Positions 26,687 through 37,955 of a stretch of DNA of 64,000 bases are shown in pieces. The DNA is taken from positions 19,863-83,862 of the forward strand of contig JAEZXX010000116.1 of assembly GCA_023419535.1 (NCBI GenBank), written 5' to 3'. A program made the position numbers and the translations under genes. The stretch's first letter is position 1. Every line of letters starts with the position of its first letter. This stretch comes from Pseudomonadota bacterium (GTDB lineage: Bacteria > Pseudomonadota > Alphaproteobacteria > Rhizobiales > Rhizobiaceae). The notes under the pieces were generated by a model. The model saw only the letters and a program-made list of their open reading frames with translations, ran no database searches and had not been told where the DNA came from.

Positions 26687-27454
26687 ATGACCAGCGCCGC
26701 CGCCCTCGCCCTCGAACTCGGACCTCTCGACCTCGAAAGGCGTCTTGCCCGCATCGCCGCCCTTCCGGGGCGCAAGGTGTTCACCACCAGCCTAGGCATC
26801 GAGGATCAGGTGCTGACCGCCGCCATCGCGCGGGCCGGCGCCGACGCCATCGAGGTGGCGACGCTGGAGACCGGCCGTCTTTTTCCGGAGACCCAGGCGT
26901 TGATCGAGACGACCGAGGAGCGCCTGTCCCTGACGATCGAGCGCTACTTTCCGGTCGAGGCCGATGTCGCCGCCTATGTCGCGACCTACGGGCGCGACGG
27001 CTTCTACGAGAGCGTCGAGGCGCGCCACGCCTGCTGCGATGTCCGCAAGCTGCGCCCCCTTGCACGCGTGCTGAAGGACGCCGCGATCTGGATCACAGGC
27101 GTCCGCCGCGGCCAATCGGCAAACCGGGCCGAGACGCCGCTCGTCGAACTCGACGCGGCGCGCGGGCTCCTCAAGGTCAATCCGCTCGCCGACGTCTCGC
27201 TGGACGCGATCCGCGACTATGCGGACGCGCACGACGTGCCGCTGAACCCGCTCCACGCGCGCGGCTACCCCTCCATCGGCTGCGAGCCCTGCACCCGCGC
27301 CGTCAAGCTCGGCGAGCCGGAACGCGCCGGCCGCTGGTGGTGGGAGCAGGACCAGACGCGCGAGTGCGGGCTCCACGCCCGCGAGCGCGACCCCGCCGCC
27401 TCCCTCCAATCCGTTTCCGCCGTCCGTCAGACCCAATCAGCGACCGCATCATGA
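26687..27454 (+). CDS. cysH: Phosphoadenylyl/adenylyl-sulfate reductase
   Basis: 255-residue thioredoxin-dependent reductase that makes sulfite from activated sulfate. The four cysteines that bind a [4Fe-4S] cluster in the APS-reducing type are present: the C116-C117 pair in RHACCDVRK, plus C199 and C202 in GCEPCTR. The catalytic ECGLH cysteine is near residue 227. This favours APS (not only PAPS) as substrate, which fits the absence of an adenylylsulfate kinase (CysC) domain in this operon. The stop overlaps cysD by 4 bases. Confidence 0.88.
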   Translation: MTSAAALALELGPLDLERRLARIAALPGRKVFTTSLGIEDQVLTAAIARAGADAIEVATLETGRLFPETQALIETTEERLSLTIERYFPVEADVAAYVATYGRDGFYESVEARHACCDVRKLRPLARVLKDAAIWITGVRRGQSANRAETPLVELDAARGLLKVNPLADVSLDAIRDYADAHDVPLNPLHARGYPSIGCEPCTRAVKLGEPERAGRWWWEQDQTRECGLHARERDPAASLQSVSAVRQTQSATAS

Positions 27455-28401
27455 GCGCATCCGCCCACCGCCTTTCGTCCACGCAGGACAACCAGTCCCT
27501 CGATCTCGACCCGCATCTGAAGGCGCTGGAGAACGAGGCGATCCACATCTTCCGCGAGGTCGCGGCCGAGTTCGAGCGTCCGGTGATGCTCTATTCGGTC
27601 GGCAAGGATTCCTCGGTCCTGCTGCATCTGGCGCGCAAGGCCTTCTTCCCCGAGCCGGTGCCCTTCCCTCTGCTCCACGTCGACACGGGGTGGAAGTTCA
27701 GGCAGATGATCGAGTTCCGCGACCAGACGGCGCGCGAGCTCGGGCTGGATCTGCGCGTCCACACCAATCCGCGCGGAGCCGCCGAGGGCCTGTCGCCTCT
27801 CAAGCACGGCTCCTCCTACTTCACCGACGTGATGAAGACCGAGAGCCTGAAACAGGCGCTCGACGCCGGACGCTACGATGCGGCCTTCGGCGGCGCGCGG
27901 CGCGACGAGGACGCCTCGCGTTCCAAGGAGCGCATCTTCTCCTTCCGCAATCCGGACCACCGCTGGGACGCGCGCAACCAGCGCCCCGAGCTGTGGAACC
28001 TTTACAACGGGCGCATCCGGCGCGGCGAAAGCGTGCGCGTCTTCCCGCTGTCGAACTGGACCGAGCTCGACATCTGGCGCTACATCCGCGCCGAGGCCAT
28101 CCCGATCGTCGACCTCTACTTCGCCAAGCGTCGCCCCTTCGTGCAGCGCGACGGGATGATCATCCTGGCCGAGGACGAGCGTCTGGAGCTGTGGCCGGGC
28201 GAAGTCCGGCAGGAGGGGTCGATCCGCTTCCGCACGCTCGGGTGCTTCGCCCTGTCCGGCGGCATCCGCTCGACCGCCGCGACGATCGACGACATCATCA
28301 AGGAGCTGACGACCGCCACCGTCTCCGAACGGCAGGGCCGGGCCATCGACCGCGACGAGGCGGGCTCGATGGAGAAGAAGAAGCTCGAAGGCTATTTCTG
28401 A
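27451..28401 (+). CDS. cysD: Sulfate adenylyltransferase subunit 2
   Basis: 316-residue ATP-pyrophosphatase-fold subunit that adenylates sulfate to APS. The PP-loop is SVGKDSSVLLHLARK, followed by LLHVDTGWKF, FGGARRDEDASRSKERIFSFR and a C-terminal RTLGCFALSGGI. All are conserved CysD blocks. It works as a heterodimer with the GTPase CysN, whose gene starts 4 bases after this stop. Confidence 0.92.
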   Translation: MSASAHRLSSTQDNQSLDLDPHLKALENEAIHIFREVAAEFERPVMLYSVGKDSSVLLHLARKAFFPEPVPFPLLHVDTGWKFRQMIEFRDQTARELGLDLRVHTNPRGAAEGLSPLKHGSSYFTDVMKTESLKQALDAGRYDAAFGGARRDEDASRSKERIFSFRNPDHRWDARNQRPELWNLYNGRIRRGESVRVFPLSNWTELDIWRYIRAEAIPIVDLYFAKRRPFVQRDGMIILAEDERLELWPGEVRQEGSIRFRTLGCFALSGGIRSTAATIDDIIKELTTATVSERQGRAIDRDEAGSMEKKKLEGYF

Positions 28402-28405
28402 GACC

Positions 28406-29836
28406 ATGACCCTCGACGCCGACATCCTCCCGCTCGTCTCCCCCGACGAGGAGACGGGCTCCTTCACGAACGCCGACGCCGATCAGCGTCGGCGTCTCCG
28501 CTTCCTCGTCTGCGGCAGCGTCGACGACGGGAAGTCGACCCTGATCGGCCGCCTTCTCTGGGACACCAAGTCGGTGGCGGAGGATCACCGAGCCGCGCTG
28601 ATCGCCAAGGGCTCCAAGCAGAACGATCTGTCGCTGCCGGACTTCGGCCTCCTCCTCGACGGCCTGAAGGCCGAGCAGGAGCAGGGCATCACCATCGACG
28701 TCGCCTACCGGTATTTCCAGACGCCCAGGCGCTCCTTCATCGTCGCCGATACGCCCGGCCACGAACAGTACACGCGGAACATGGCGACGGGGGCGTCCAC
28801 GGCCGACCTCGCCGTGCTCCTGGTCGATGCGCGCGCCGGGCTTCTGGAGCAGACCTACCGCCATGCGGCGATCGTCCATCTGATGGGCATCCGCCAGGTC
28901 GTTCTCGCGATCAACAAAATCGATCTCGTCGGTTACGACGAGAAGATCTTCACGCGCATCGAGCGCGCCTTCCGGGCCTATGCGGCCGGTTTCGGCGAGA
29001 TGGAGATCACCGCCATCCCGCTCTCCGCGCTGAAGGGTGAGAACATCGTCAAGCCAGCCGTCGACACGCTGGCCTGGTATCGGGGCCCGACCCTCCTCCA
29101 GGCGCTGGAGGACGCGAAGGAGACCGGCGCCTCCTCCCTCCCCTTCCGCATGCCGGTCCAGCGCGTCTCGCGTCCGGGGGAGACGTTCCGCGGGTATCAG
29201 GGCACCATCGCGGCCGGCGAGATCCGCGAGGGCGACGATGTCGCCGTCGCGCCCTCCGGGCAGGTCATCACGGTCAAGCGCATCTCGACCTTCGACGGCG
29301 ATCTGCGCCGGGCGGTCGCGGGCGACGCGGTGACGCTGGTCTTCGACCGGCCGGTGGACATCGCGCGCGGCGACGTCCTCCACGCGCCCGGCGTCGAGCC
29401 GCTCCGCTCGCGCGACTTCTCCGCCACGGTCGTGGCGCTGCAGGCCGAGGGCCTGTCGGACGGCGTTCGCTATTGGCTCAAGGCCGCAGGGCGCCTGCAG
29501 CGCGTGCGCATCTCGATCCGCGAGGCGTACGACCTGAAGACCGGCCGCTGGGCCGCCTCCTCCGTCCTGCCGGTGAACGCCATCGGCCGGATCGGCCTGC
29601 ATTTCGAAGGAGAGACGGTCTTCGACCGCTTCGAAGAGTGCCGCGACACCGGCGCCTTCATCCTGATCGGGTCGCAGTCGAACAACACCATCGCCGGCGG
29701 CATGATCCTCGACGCGGACGACCACGAGGGCGAGCTGTCCGACCGGGTGACGCTCTCGTTGCCCCGCGATCTCGCCGAACACATCCTGTCCCTGCCGGAA
29801 ATCCGCCAGCGGATGGGCGAGGTCGACATCCTGTAA
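28406..29836 (+). CDS. cysN: Sulfate adenylyltransferase subunit 1 (GTPase)
   Basis: 476-residue translation-factor-like GTPase that drives APS formation with CysD. G1 is CGSVDDGKST, G2 lies around GITIDVAYRYF, G3 is DTPGHEQYT and G4 is AINKIDLV. The length corresponds to CysN alone. The CysC kinase fused in many rhizobial NodQ/CysNC proteins is absent, consistent with direct APS reduction by the upstream reductase. A strong terminator follows. Confidence 0.92.
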   Translation: MTLDADILPLVSPDEETGSFTNADADQRRRLRFLVCGSVDDGKSTLIGRLLWDTKSVAEDHRAALIAKGSKQNDLSLPDFGLLLDGLKAEQEQGITIDVAYRYFQTPRRSFIVADTPGHEQYTRNMATGASTADLAVLLVDARAGLLEQTYRHAAIVHLMGIRQVVLAINKIDLVGYDEKIFTRIERAFRAYAAGFGEMEITAIPLSALKGENIVKPAVDTLAWYRGPTLLQALEDAKETGASSLPFRMPVQRVSRPGETFRGYQGTIAAGEIREGDDVAVAPSGQVITVKRISTFDGDLRRAVAGDAVTLVFDRPVDIARGDVLHAPGVEPLRSRDFSATVVALQAEGLSDGVRYWLKAAGRLQRVRISIREAYDLKTGRWAASSVLPVNAIGRIGLHFEGETVFDRFEECRDTGAFILIGSQSNNTIAGGMILDADDHEGELSDRVTLSLPRDLAEHILSLPEIRQRMGEVDIL

Positions 29837-29869
29837 GGAACCGGCCGAGCGACCGGCTGCGAACGCAAG

Positions 29870-29900
29870 AAGGGGCCCGCGCATCGCCGGGCCCCTTTTT
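29870..29900 (+). terminator. Terminator after cysN
   Basis: AAGGGGCCCG (29870-29879) pairs with CGGGCCCCTT (29888-29897), followed by TTT. This is a strong intrinsic terminator ending the sulfur operon. Confidence 0.85.
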
Positions 29901-29937
29901 CGTTCGTCGGCGCTCATGCCGTTCGTGACGATGCCGC

Positions 29938-29947
29938 CTGTATACAA
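29938..29947. promoter_or_regulatory. MatR/GntR-type operator candidate upstream of the Dpp-AzlCD-BKACE operon
   Basis: CTGTATACAA contains the 8-base palindrome TGTATACA. The identical 10-mer recurs at 40895-40904 between matA and the MatR-like gene. It lies about 145 bases before the fused ATPase gene, next to a -35-like TTGACG. Palindromes of this kind are typical GntR-family sites. That the MatR-like protein binds both is an inference. Confidence 0.5.
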
Positions 29948-30090
29948 AAACGTTGACGTAGCATGCAGACCATGATGACCTGTCCCTGGAAGCGTTTCAA
30001 ATCGCTCCCCGGTCGAGGAGGGCCGGATCAAGAGCGGCAAGGGATCCGAGGGTTCCGAAAAGCCGTCCGTCACGACCCGGGAGGAACTGC

Positions 30091-32214
<2,124 letters not shown>

Positions 32215-32305
32215 CGGGAGGAACGGCGGAGCCGGACGACAATGGGAAGCCGCCGACGCCGGGGAGGACCGGCGGGGCGGCCTTCGGCAACAATCGGGAG
32301 GAGAC

Positions 32306-33910
32306 ATGCGCATGAACCGGAAACTGATCGCCTTCTCGGCGAGCCTCTTGGGCGTCACCGCCATGACCGGCGTGTCGCTCGCGCAGGAGCCGGCGGGCGG
32401 CGAGCCGCAGCGCGGCGGCACGCTGAACTTCGCCGTCAGCGCCGAGCCGCCCAACTACGACTGCCACGCCAACACCTCCTTCGCCTTCATCCATCCGGTG
32501 CGCCCGCACTACAACACGCTCCTGCGCTTCGTGCCGGACGCCTATCCGCAGATCGAGGGCGAGCTTGCCTCCGACTGGGAGGTCTCCGAGGACGGGCTCA
32601 CCTACACCTTCACCCTGAACGAGGGCATCACCTTCCACGACGGCTCCGCCTTCTCGTCGGCCGACGTCGCGGCGAGCTACGAGCGCATCCGCAACCCGCC
32701 GGACGGCGTGGTCTCGATCCGGCAGGCCTCCTACGAGGACATCGAATCCATCGAGACGCCGGACGAGAACACCGTGGTGTTCAAGCTCTCCGAGCCCAAT
32801 GCCTCGATGCTCCAGAACTTCGCCTCGCCCTTCGACTGCATCTATTCGGCCGCGAAGCTGGAGGAGGACCCGCGCTTCCCCCAGCGCAACATCATGGGCA
32901 CGGGCCCCTTCGTCTTCGGCGAGCACGCCGCCGGCTCGCACTGGACCGGCACGCGCAACGAGACCTACTGGGACGAGGGCAAGCCCTATCTCGACGGTTT
33001 CCGGGCGACCTTCATCTCCGGCGCGCCGATGGTGAACGCGCTGGCGGCCGGCGAGGTGATGACCGAGTTCCGCGGCCAGTCGCCGGCCGACGCGCAGCGT
33101 GCCATGCAGCAGCTGGGCGATGCCGGCGTCATGGTCGAGAGCCCGTGGACCTGCGTCCTGATCGTCGCGCTCAACGTCGAGAAGGAGGCCTTCCAAGACC
33201 AGCGGGTGCGCCAGGCGCTGTCGCTCGCCATCGACCGCTACGGCGGCGCCGAGCCGCTCTCGCGCATCACCATGGTGCGCGACGTCGGCGGCATCCTGCG
33301 CCCCGGCTACGAGTTCGCCGCGACCGACGAGGAGCTGGCGGACATCCCCGGCTTCGGGCGCGATGTCGAGGCCAACCGCGAGGAGGCGCGGCGCCTGCTC
33401 GCCGAGGCGGGCCAGGAGAACCTCACCTTCACCTTCACCAACCGCAACATCGCCATGCCCTACACGCCCGTCGGCGTGTTCCTGATCGACCAGTGGCGGC
33501 AGATCGGCGTCAACGTGCAGCACGAGCAGCTGGAGACGCGGCTCTATACCGACAAGCTCCTGTCCGGCACGATGGACGCGGCGCTCGACTTCGCGTGCGA
33601 CTACATGGACGATCCCTCGATCCAGCTCATCAAGTACATCTCCTCCGACAAGTCCTCGATCAACTATTCGGGCTCTTCGGACGAGACGCTGGACCAGCTC
33701 TACGAGGACCAGCAGCGCTCGCTCGACCCGGCCGAGCGGCGGGGGATCGTGCGCGAGTTCGAGCGGCACCTGCTGACGCAGGCCTACCAGTTCCCCACCA
33801 TCTGGTGGCACCGCATCGTCGTCCACAACGAGCGCATGCGGAACTGGCACATCACGCCGAGCCACTATCTGAACCAGGACCTCTCGGAGGTCTGGCTGGC
33901 GCAGGAGTGA
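32306..33910 (+). CDS. Peptide/nickel-family (SBP_bac_5) solute-binding protein
   Basis: 534-residue periplasmic binding protein of the DppA/OppA family. A signal peptide (about 1-24, ending VSLAQE) is followed by RGGTLNFAVSAEPPNYD, the usual start of the mature domain. YTFTLNEGITFHDG and VRQALSLAID are family landmarks. A GGGAGGAG ribosome site precedes the ATG at 32306; a second ATG two codons later is possible. A GC-rich hairpin lies between it and the first permease gene. Confidence 0.88.
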   Translation: MRMNRKLIAFSASLLGVTAMTGVSLAQEPAGGEPQRGGTLNFAVSAEPPNYDCHANTSFAFIHPVRPHYNTLLRFVPDAYPQIEGELASDWEVSEDGLTYTFTLNEGITFHDGSAFSSADVAASYERIRNPPDGVVSIRQASYEDIESIETPDENTVVFKLSEPNASMLQNFASPFDCIYSAAKLEEDPRFPQRNIMGTGPFVFGEHAAGSHWTGTRNETYWDEGKPYLDGFRATFISGAPMVNALAAGEVMTEFRGQSPADAQRAMQQLGDAGVMVESPWTCVLIVALNVEKEAFQDQRVRQALSLAIDRYGGAEPLSRITMVRDVGGILRPGYEFAATDEELADIPGFGRDVEANREEARRLLAEAGQENLTFTFTNRNIAMPYTPVGVFLIDQWRQIGVNVQHEQLETRLYTDKLLSGTMDAALDFACDYMDDPSIQLIKYISSDKSSINYSGSSDETLDQLYEDQQRSLDPAERRGIVREFERHLLTQAYQFPTIWWHRIVVHNERMRNWHITPSHYLNQDLSEVWLAQE

Positions 33911-33938
33911 CGCGCTTCGGCGCACACTGAACGGACGG

Positions 33939-33961
33939 GGGCGGCCGGTCGGCGGCCGCCC
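33939..33961 (+). other. Intercistronic stem-loop after the Dpp-type binding-protein gene
   Basis: GGGCGGCC and GGCCGCCC form a perfect 8-bp stem with a 7-base loop, about 30 bases after the stop. It is the fourth instance in this window of a strong hairpin directly after a solute-binding-protein gene. Confidence 0.55.
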
Positions 33962-34046
33962 TCCTCGAAACCGCTCTCTTCGACCCCGATGGCCATCGAC
34001 GACGAGGCGCTCGACGAAAGCGCCCGCCGCCGCCCGGAGCGCATCC

Positions 34047-35000
34047 ATGCTCGCCTACACGATCCGACGCATCCTCCTGATGATCCCGACGCTGCTCGGC
34101 GTCGCGATCCTCGTCTTCTTCATGCTGCGCGTGATGCCCGGCGACATCGTCGAGACCATGCTGCGCGAAGGCGGGGGCAACGTGCCCCAGCACGTCATCG
34201 ACCAGGAGCGGGCCCGCCTCGGGCTCGACCAGCCGATCTACGTCCAGTTCCTGTCCTGGTTCGGCGGCGTGCTGACGGGCGACTTCGGCACGTCGATGTG
34301 GACGGGACGTCCCGTCCTCTTCGAGATCGGCTCGCGCCTGGAGCTCTCCCTGCAGGTGGCGCTGATGGCGACGGTGCTCGCCGTCGTCATCGCGCTGCCG
34401 CTGGGAACGCTCGCCGCGATCTACAAGAACACCATCGTCGACCACGTCATCCGCGTCGTCTCGATCGCCGGGCTCGCCGTGCCCTCCTTCTGGCTCGGCA
34501 TGATCATCATCCTGCTGCTCCTGACCAATTTCGGCTGGATCCCGCCTTTGAACTTCGTGTCCTTCTTCGAGGACCCGGTGGCGAACCTCTCGCAGCTGAT
34601 CTGGCCGGCGCTCGCCGTCGGCTACCGCTACTCGGCGGTGGCGACGCGCATGACGCGCTCCTCCATCCTGGAGGTCATGCAGGAGGACTACATCCGAACC
34701 GCGCGCGCCAAGGGCGTCTACGAGCGCCTCGTCGTCGCCCGCCACGGCATGCGCAACGCGCTCCTGCCCGTCGTCACGGTCATCGGCCTGGAGTTCGCCT
34801 TCCTCATCGGCGGCCTCGTCGTGACCGAGCAGGTGTTCAACCTCAACGGTATCGGCCGCCTCTTCGTGCAGGCGACGGCACGCGGCGACTACACGATGGT
34901 CCAGGGCCTCGTGCTCCTCGTCGCCGTCACCTTCATCCTCGTCAACTTCCTGATCGACATGCTCTACGCCGTGCTCGATCCGCGCATCCGGTACAAGTGA
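34047..35000 (+). CDS. Peptide-type ABC transporter permease (DppB family)
   Basis: 317-residue inner-membrane permease with six membrane segments. It shows the classical DppB N-terminus (LAYTIRRILLMIPTLLGVAI), the EAA-type loop EDYIRTARAKGVYERLVVARHGMRNALLP and a C-terminal RIRYK end. A single base separates its stop from the next ATG. It is paired with the DppC-type permease that follows. Confidence 0.9.
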   Translation: MLAYTIRRILLMIPTLLGVAILVFFMLRVMPGDIVETMLREGGGNVPQHVIDQERARLGLDQPIYVQFLSWFGGVLTGDFGTSMWTGRPVLFEIGSRLELSLQVALMATVLAVVIALPLGTLAAIYKNTIVDHVIRVVSIAGLAVPSFWLGMIIILLLLTNFGWIPPLNFVSFFEDPVANLSQLIWPALAVGYRYSAVATRMTRSSILEVMQEDYIRTARAKGVYERLVVARHGMRNALLPVVTVIGLEFAFLIGGLVVTEQVFNLNGIGRLFVQATARGDYTMVQGLVLLVAVTFILVNFLIDMLYAVLDPRIRYK

Positions 35001-35001
35001 C

Positions 35002-35916
35002 ATGGCCGATATCGCCACCTCCACCGCGACGCCCGCGCCCGCCGTCACCTACAAGGTCCCGACGCGCCGGCACCCGCTCCTCGGCTTCGCGCTGACGCAG
35101 CCGCTCGGCACGATCGGCCTGATCGTCATCGTCGTGATGATCCTGTCGGCGATCTTCGCCGACGTGGTCGCGCCCTACGATCCGCTCGAGATCAACTACA
35201 TGGCGATCCTCGCCCCGCCCTCGGCGGAGCACTGGATGGGAACGGACGATTTCGGCCGCGACATCTTCTCGAGAGTTCTCTACGGGGCGCGCACCGCGCT
35301 CGCCGTCGGCTTCATCTCCTCGCTCGTCGGCTGCTCCATCGGTGCGCTGATCGGCATGATCTCGGCCTATGCCGGCGGCTGGATCGATACCTTCATCCAG
35401 CGCGTCATGGACGTGATCCTCTCCTTCCCGATCATCGTCCTCGCGCTCGCCGTCGTCTCGGTGCTGGGTCGCAACATCGTGATGGGGATCGACGTCAACC
35501 TCATCATCGCCATCGGCCTGCCGATCATCCCGAAGGTCGCGCGCGTAATCCGCTCCTCCACCCTCGCCATCCGCGAGCTGCCCTATATCGACGCGGCGCG
35601 CGCCGCCGGCTTCTCCAACCGGCGCATCGTGCTTCGGCACATCATGCCGAACGTCACCGCGCCTTTCCTGATCATGCTGACCGCCTATGTGGCGCAGGCG
35701 ATCCTTCTGGAGGCCTCGCTCTCCTTCCTCGGCCTCGGCGTGACCGAGCCGACGCCCGCCTGGGGCCTGATGCTGTCGGGCTCGGCCGCGCAATACTACC
35801 AGCAGGCGCCGTGGATGATCATCTTCCCGGGCCTCGCCATCAGCCTCGCCGTCTTCGCCTTCAACCTCTTCGGCGACGCGCTTCGCGACTGGCTCGACCC
35901 GAAGGTGCGGATGTAG
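35002..35916 (+). CDS. Peptide-type ABC transporter permease (DppC family)
   Basis: 304-residue permease partner. Family landmarks are the GTDDFGRDIFSRVLYGARTAL block, the EAA loop (LPYIDAARAAGFSNRRIVLRHIMPN) and the C-terminal GDALRDWLDPKVRM end. It completes the four-component importer. The AzlC gene begins 24 bases later, so the operon continues. Confidence 0.9.
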   Translation: MADIATSTATPAPAVTYKVPTRRHPLLGFALTQPLGTIGLIVIVVMILSAIFADVVAPYDPLEINYMAILAPPSAEHWMGTDDFGRDIFSRVLYGARTALAVGFISSLVGCSIGALIGMISAYAGGWIDTFIQRVMDVILSFPIIVLALAVVSVLGRNIVMGIDVNLIIAIGLPIIPKVARVIRSSTLAIRELPYIDAARAAGFSNRRIVLRHIMPNVTAPFLIMLTAYVAQAILLEASLSFLGLGVTEPTPAWGLMLSGSAAQYYQQAPWMIIFPGLAISLAVFAFNLFGDALRDWLDPKVRM

Positions 35917-35939
35917 GGGGTCCGCGGAAGGCGGCGCCG

Positions 35940-36680
35940 ATGGACGGTGTCCCACCGAGCGTTCCACGCGGTTTCGCGAGCGCGCGCGCTGCGCTGGCGG
36001 GCGGCCTCGTCGAAGGCGTCGGAGCCCCCGCCTTCGTCCTCGGGGCGAGCTATGTCGGCATCGGCGCGCTGGCGCGGGACGCCGACATCTCCCTCTTCTT
36101 CATCGCGGTCTCCACGGTCGCGATCTACGCGCTGCCCGCCCAGGTCGTCCTCGTCGAACTCTGGCAGGTCGGCACGGCTCTGCCGGCCCTCGTGCTGGCG
36201 GTGATGATGACCAGCGCCCGCTTCCTGCCGATGACGGCGACCCTGATGCCGCAGCTGCGCCACGAGCGCTGGGCCGCGCCGCACTACCTTCTCGCCGCCC
36301 ACGGCGTGGCGATGACGGGCTGGGCGGTCACCATGCGCCGCGCGCCCGATCTTCCGGCCGACCAGCGTCTGCCTTTCTTCCTCGGCTACACGGTCGTTCT
36401 CCTGGCGGGCTCGGTCCTCGGCACCGGCGTCGGCTACGTCCTGTCGGCCTACCTGACCGACTTCGTGACGCTGGGGCTCGTCTTCCTGAACCCGGTCTTC
36501 TTCACCCTCATCATGATTCGGGAGACGCGCGCGCGGCTCGGGATCCTGGCGCTGATCTCGGGCGCTACGATCGGCCCGCCGGTCCACCTCGTCGTCCCCG
36601 AATGGAGCCTCCTCGTCGCCGGAATCCTGGCGGGCGGCCTCGCCTTCGCCATCGACGAGGCGATGGGACGCGCGCCATGA
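35940..36680 (+). CDS. azlC: AzlC-family branched-chain amino acid exporter subunit
   Basis: 246-residue membrane protein of the AzlC/LIV-E family, with about six to eight hydrophobic segments and the ALPAQVVLVEL and ARFLPMTATLMP motifs. AzlC/AzlD pairs are known as exporters of branched-chain amino acids or their analogues. The ATG at 35940 gives the normal family length; GGAAGG lies upstream. Its position between an ABC importer and a BKACE enzyme is unusual. It may export an amino-acid by-product of the imported compound, which is inference. The stop overlaps azlD by 4 bases. Confidence 0.82.
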   Translation: MDGVPPSVPRGFASARAALAGGLVEGVGAPAFVLGASYVGIGALARDADISLFFIAVSTVAIYALPAQVVLVELWQVGTALPALVLAVMMTSARFLPMTATLMPQLRHERWAAPHYLLAAHGVAMTGWAVTMRRAPDLPADQRLPFFLGYTVVLLAGSVLGTGVGYVLSAYLTDFVTLGLVFLNPVFFTLIMIRETRARLGILALISGATIGPPVHLVVPEWSLLVAGILAGGLAFAIDEAMGRAP

Positions 36681-37015
36681 GCGACGATCCGCTGCTCTGG
36701 GCGCTTCTCGCCGCCTGCGCGCTTGCGACCTACGCCTGGCGCTTCGCGGGCCTCGTCCTCTCGCGCGCCGTTGCGCCGGACGGGCGCGCCATGCGCCTTC
36801 TCGCCGCCATCGCCTATGCGACGCTCGCCGCCCTCATCTCGCGCATCCTCTTCCTTCCGGCGGGGACGCTCGCCGAGACGGGCCTTTCCGAGCGCCTCGC
36901 CGCGCTGGGACTGGCCCTCGTCGTCTTCTACGTCAACGGCCGGAACATCCTCCTCGGCGTGGTCGCGGGCGGCGCCGGGCTCCTCCTCTTCGCCGCCCTC
37001 CTCGGAGCATCCTGA
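36677..37015 (+). CDS. azlD: AzlD-family exporter small subunit
   Basis: 112-residue hydrophobic protein with about four membrane segments, the usual AzlD size. It shows the ATYAWRFAGLVLSR block and a central RMLxxIAYA-like stretch (RAMRLLAAIAYATLAAL). It is coupled to azlC by an ATGA overlap and is followed after 3 bases by the BKACE gene. It acts with AzlC in the inner membrane. Confidence 0.82.
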   Translation: MSDDPLLWALLAACALATYAWRFAGLVLSRAVAPDGRAMRLLAAIAYATLAALISRILFLPAGTLAETGLSERLAALGLALVVFYVNGRNILLGVVAGGAGLLLFAALLGAS

Positions 37016-37018
37016 CCC

Positions 37019-37927
37019 ATGAAGAAGCCGTTGATCATCGAGGCGCGCGTCAACGAGTACATGTCGCGCGAGGGCAATCCCGTCGGCCGCCCGCGCGGGG
37101 CCAACCCGAACGTACCCTACACCCCGCGCGAGATCGCCGATGCCGCGATCGCCTGCCGCGCGGCCGGCGCATCGATCGTCCACTGGCACGCGCGCACCGA
37201 CGACGGCGCGCCCTGCCACGACGCGGCCGTCTACGCCGAGACCATCCGGATGATCCGGGCCGAATGCGACGTGCTCCTCCACCCGACGCTCGGCCAGGTG
37301 ACGCAGTCGAACGCCTCGGACGGCCAGCGCCTCGCCCATATCGAGGCGCTCTGCGAGATGGGGGCGGCGCCCGACTTCGCGCCCGTCGACCTCGGCTCGA
37401 CGAATATCGACGTCTACGACCGGGAGGACCGGCGCTACCTGACGGGCGACCGCACCTACAGGAACGCCACCGGCACGCTGCAATACCTCTCGACGCGGCT
37501 GCGGGAGCTCGGCGTCAAGCCGGTCTTCCTCTCCTGGGCCGTGCCCTTCACGCGCACGCTGGAGGCCTTCGTCGACATGGGGATCGCCGACGAGCCCGCC
37601 TATCTCCTCTTCGCGCTGTCCGACGGCGGCATTCTCGGCGGGCACCCCGGCACGGTGCGCGGGCTGATGGCGCATCTGGAGTTCCTGCCGCGCGACATCA
37701 GGGTCGAATGGTCGGTCAACAACAAGATCGGAAATCTGCTGGCACCGGCGGCCGCCTCGATCGAGATGGGCGGCCATGTCGCGATCGGGCTCGGCGACTA
37801 CACCTATCCCGAGCTCGGCACGCCGACGAACGCCGAGCTGGTCTCGCGCGTCGCCGACATGGCGCGGGCGCAGGGGCGCGCGGTCGCGAGCGTGGAAGAG
37901 ACCCGCGCGCTCCTTGGCATGGGCTGA
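37019..37927 (+). CDS. BKACE (beta-keto acid cleavage enzyme, DUF849)
   Basis: 302-residue TIM-barrel enzyme of the beta-keto-acid cleavage family. Known members use Zn and acetyl-CoA to turn a beta-keto acid into acetoacetate plus a new acyl-CoA. The metal motif HWH (H55, H57) is present in IVHWHARTDDG. PTLGQV, the catalytic-Glu region and GHVAIGLGDYTYPE near the C-terminus follow. The first residues (KPLIIEARVNEYMSREGNP) match the family start. It is the last gene of the Dpp-AzlCD operon and is convergent with matB. The specific beta-keto acid cannot be read from sequence. Confidence 0.85.
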   Translation: MKKPLIIEARVNEYMSREGNPVGRPRGANPNVPYTPREIADAAIACRAAGASIVHWHARTDDGAPCHDAAVYAETIRMIRAECDVLLHPTLGQVTQSNASDGQRLAHIEALCEMGAAPDFAPVDLGSTNIDVYDREDRRYLTGDRTYRNATGTLQYLSTRLRELGVKPVFLSWAVPFTRTLEAFVDMGIADEPAYLLFALSDGGILGGHPGTVRGLMAHLEFLPRDIRVEWSVNNKIGNLLAPAAASIEMGGHVAIGLGDYTYPELGTPTNAELVSRVADMARAQGRAVASVEETRALLGMG

Positions 37928-37935
37928 GACCGCCG

Positions 37936-37955
37936 GCCGGGGTTCAGGCCCCGGC
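37936..37955. terminator. Hairpin at the BKACE/matB convergent junction
   Basis: GCCGGGG and CCCCGGC form a 7-bp stem with loop TTCAGG, overlapping the matB stop codon. It could serve as a bidirectional terminator, though it lacks a T-run. Confidence 0.45.

Noticed and set aside
35940..36680. Reading AzlC as a component of the preceding ABC transporter
   Set aside because: AzlC/AzlD are a separate two-subunit exporter family. The DppB/DppC-type permeases are already complete, so it is listed as an exporter.
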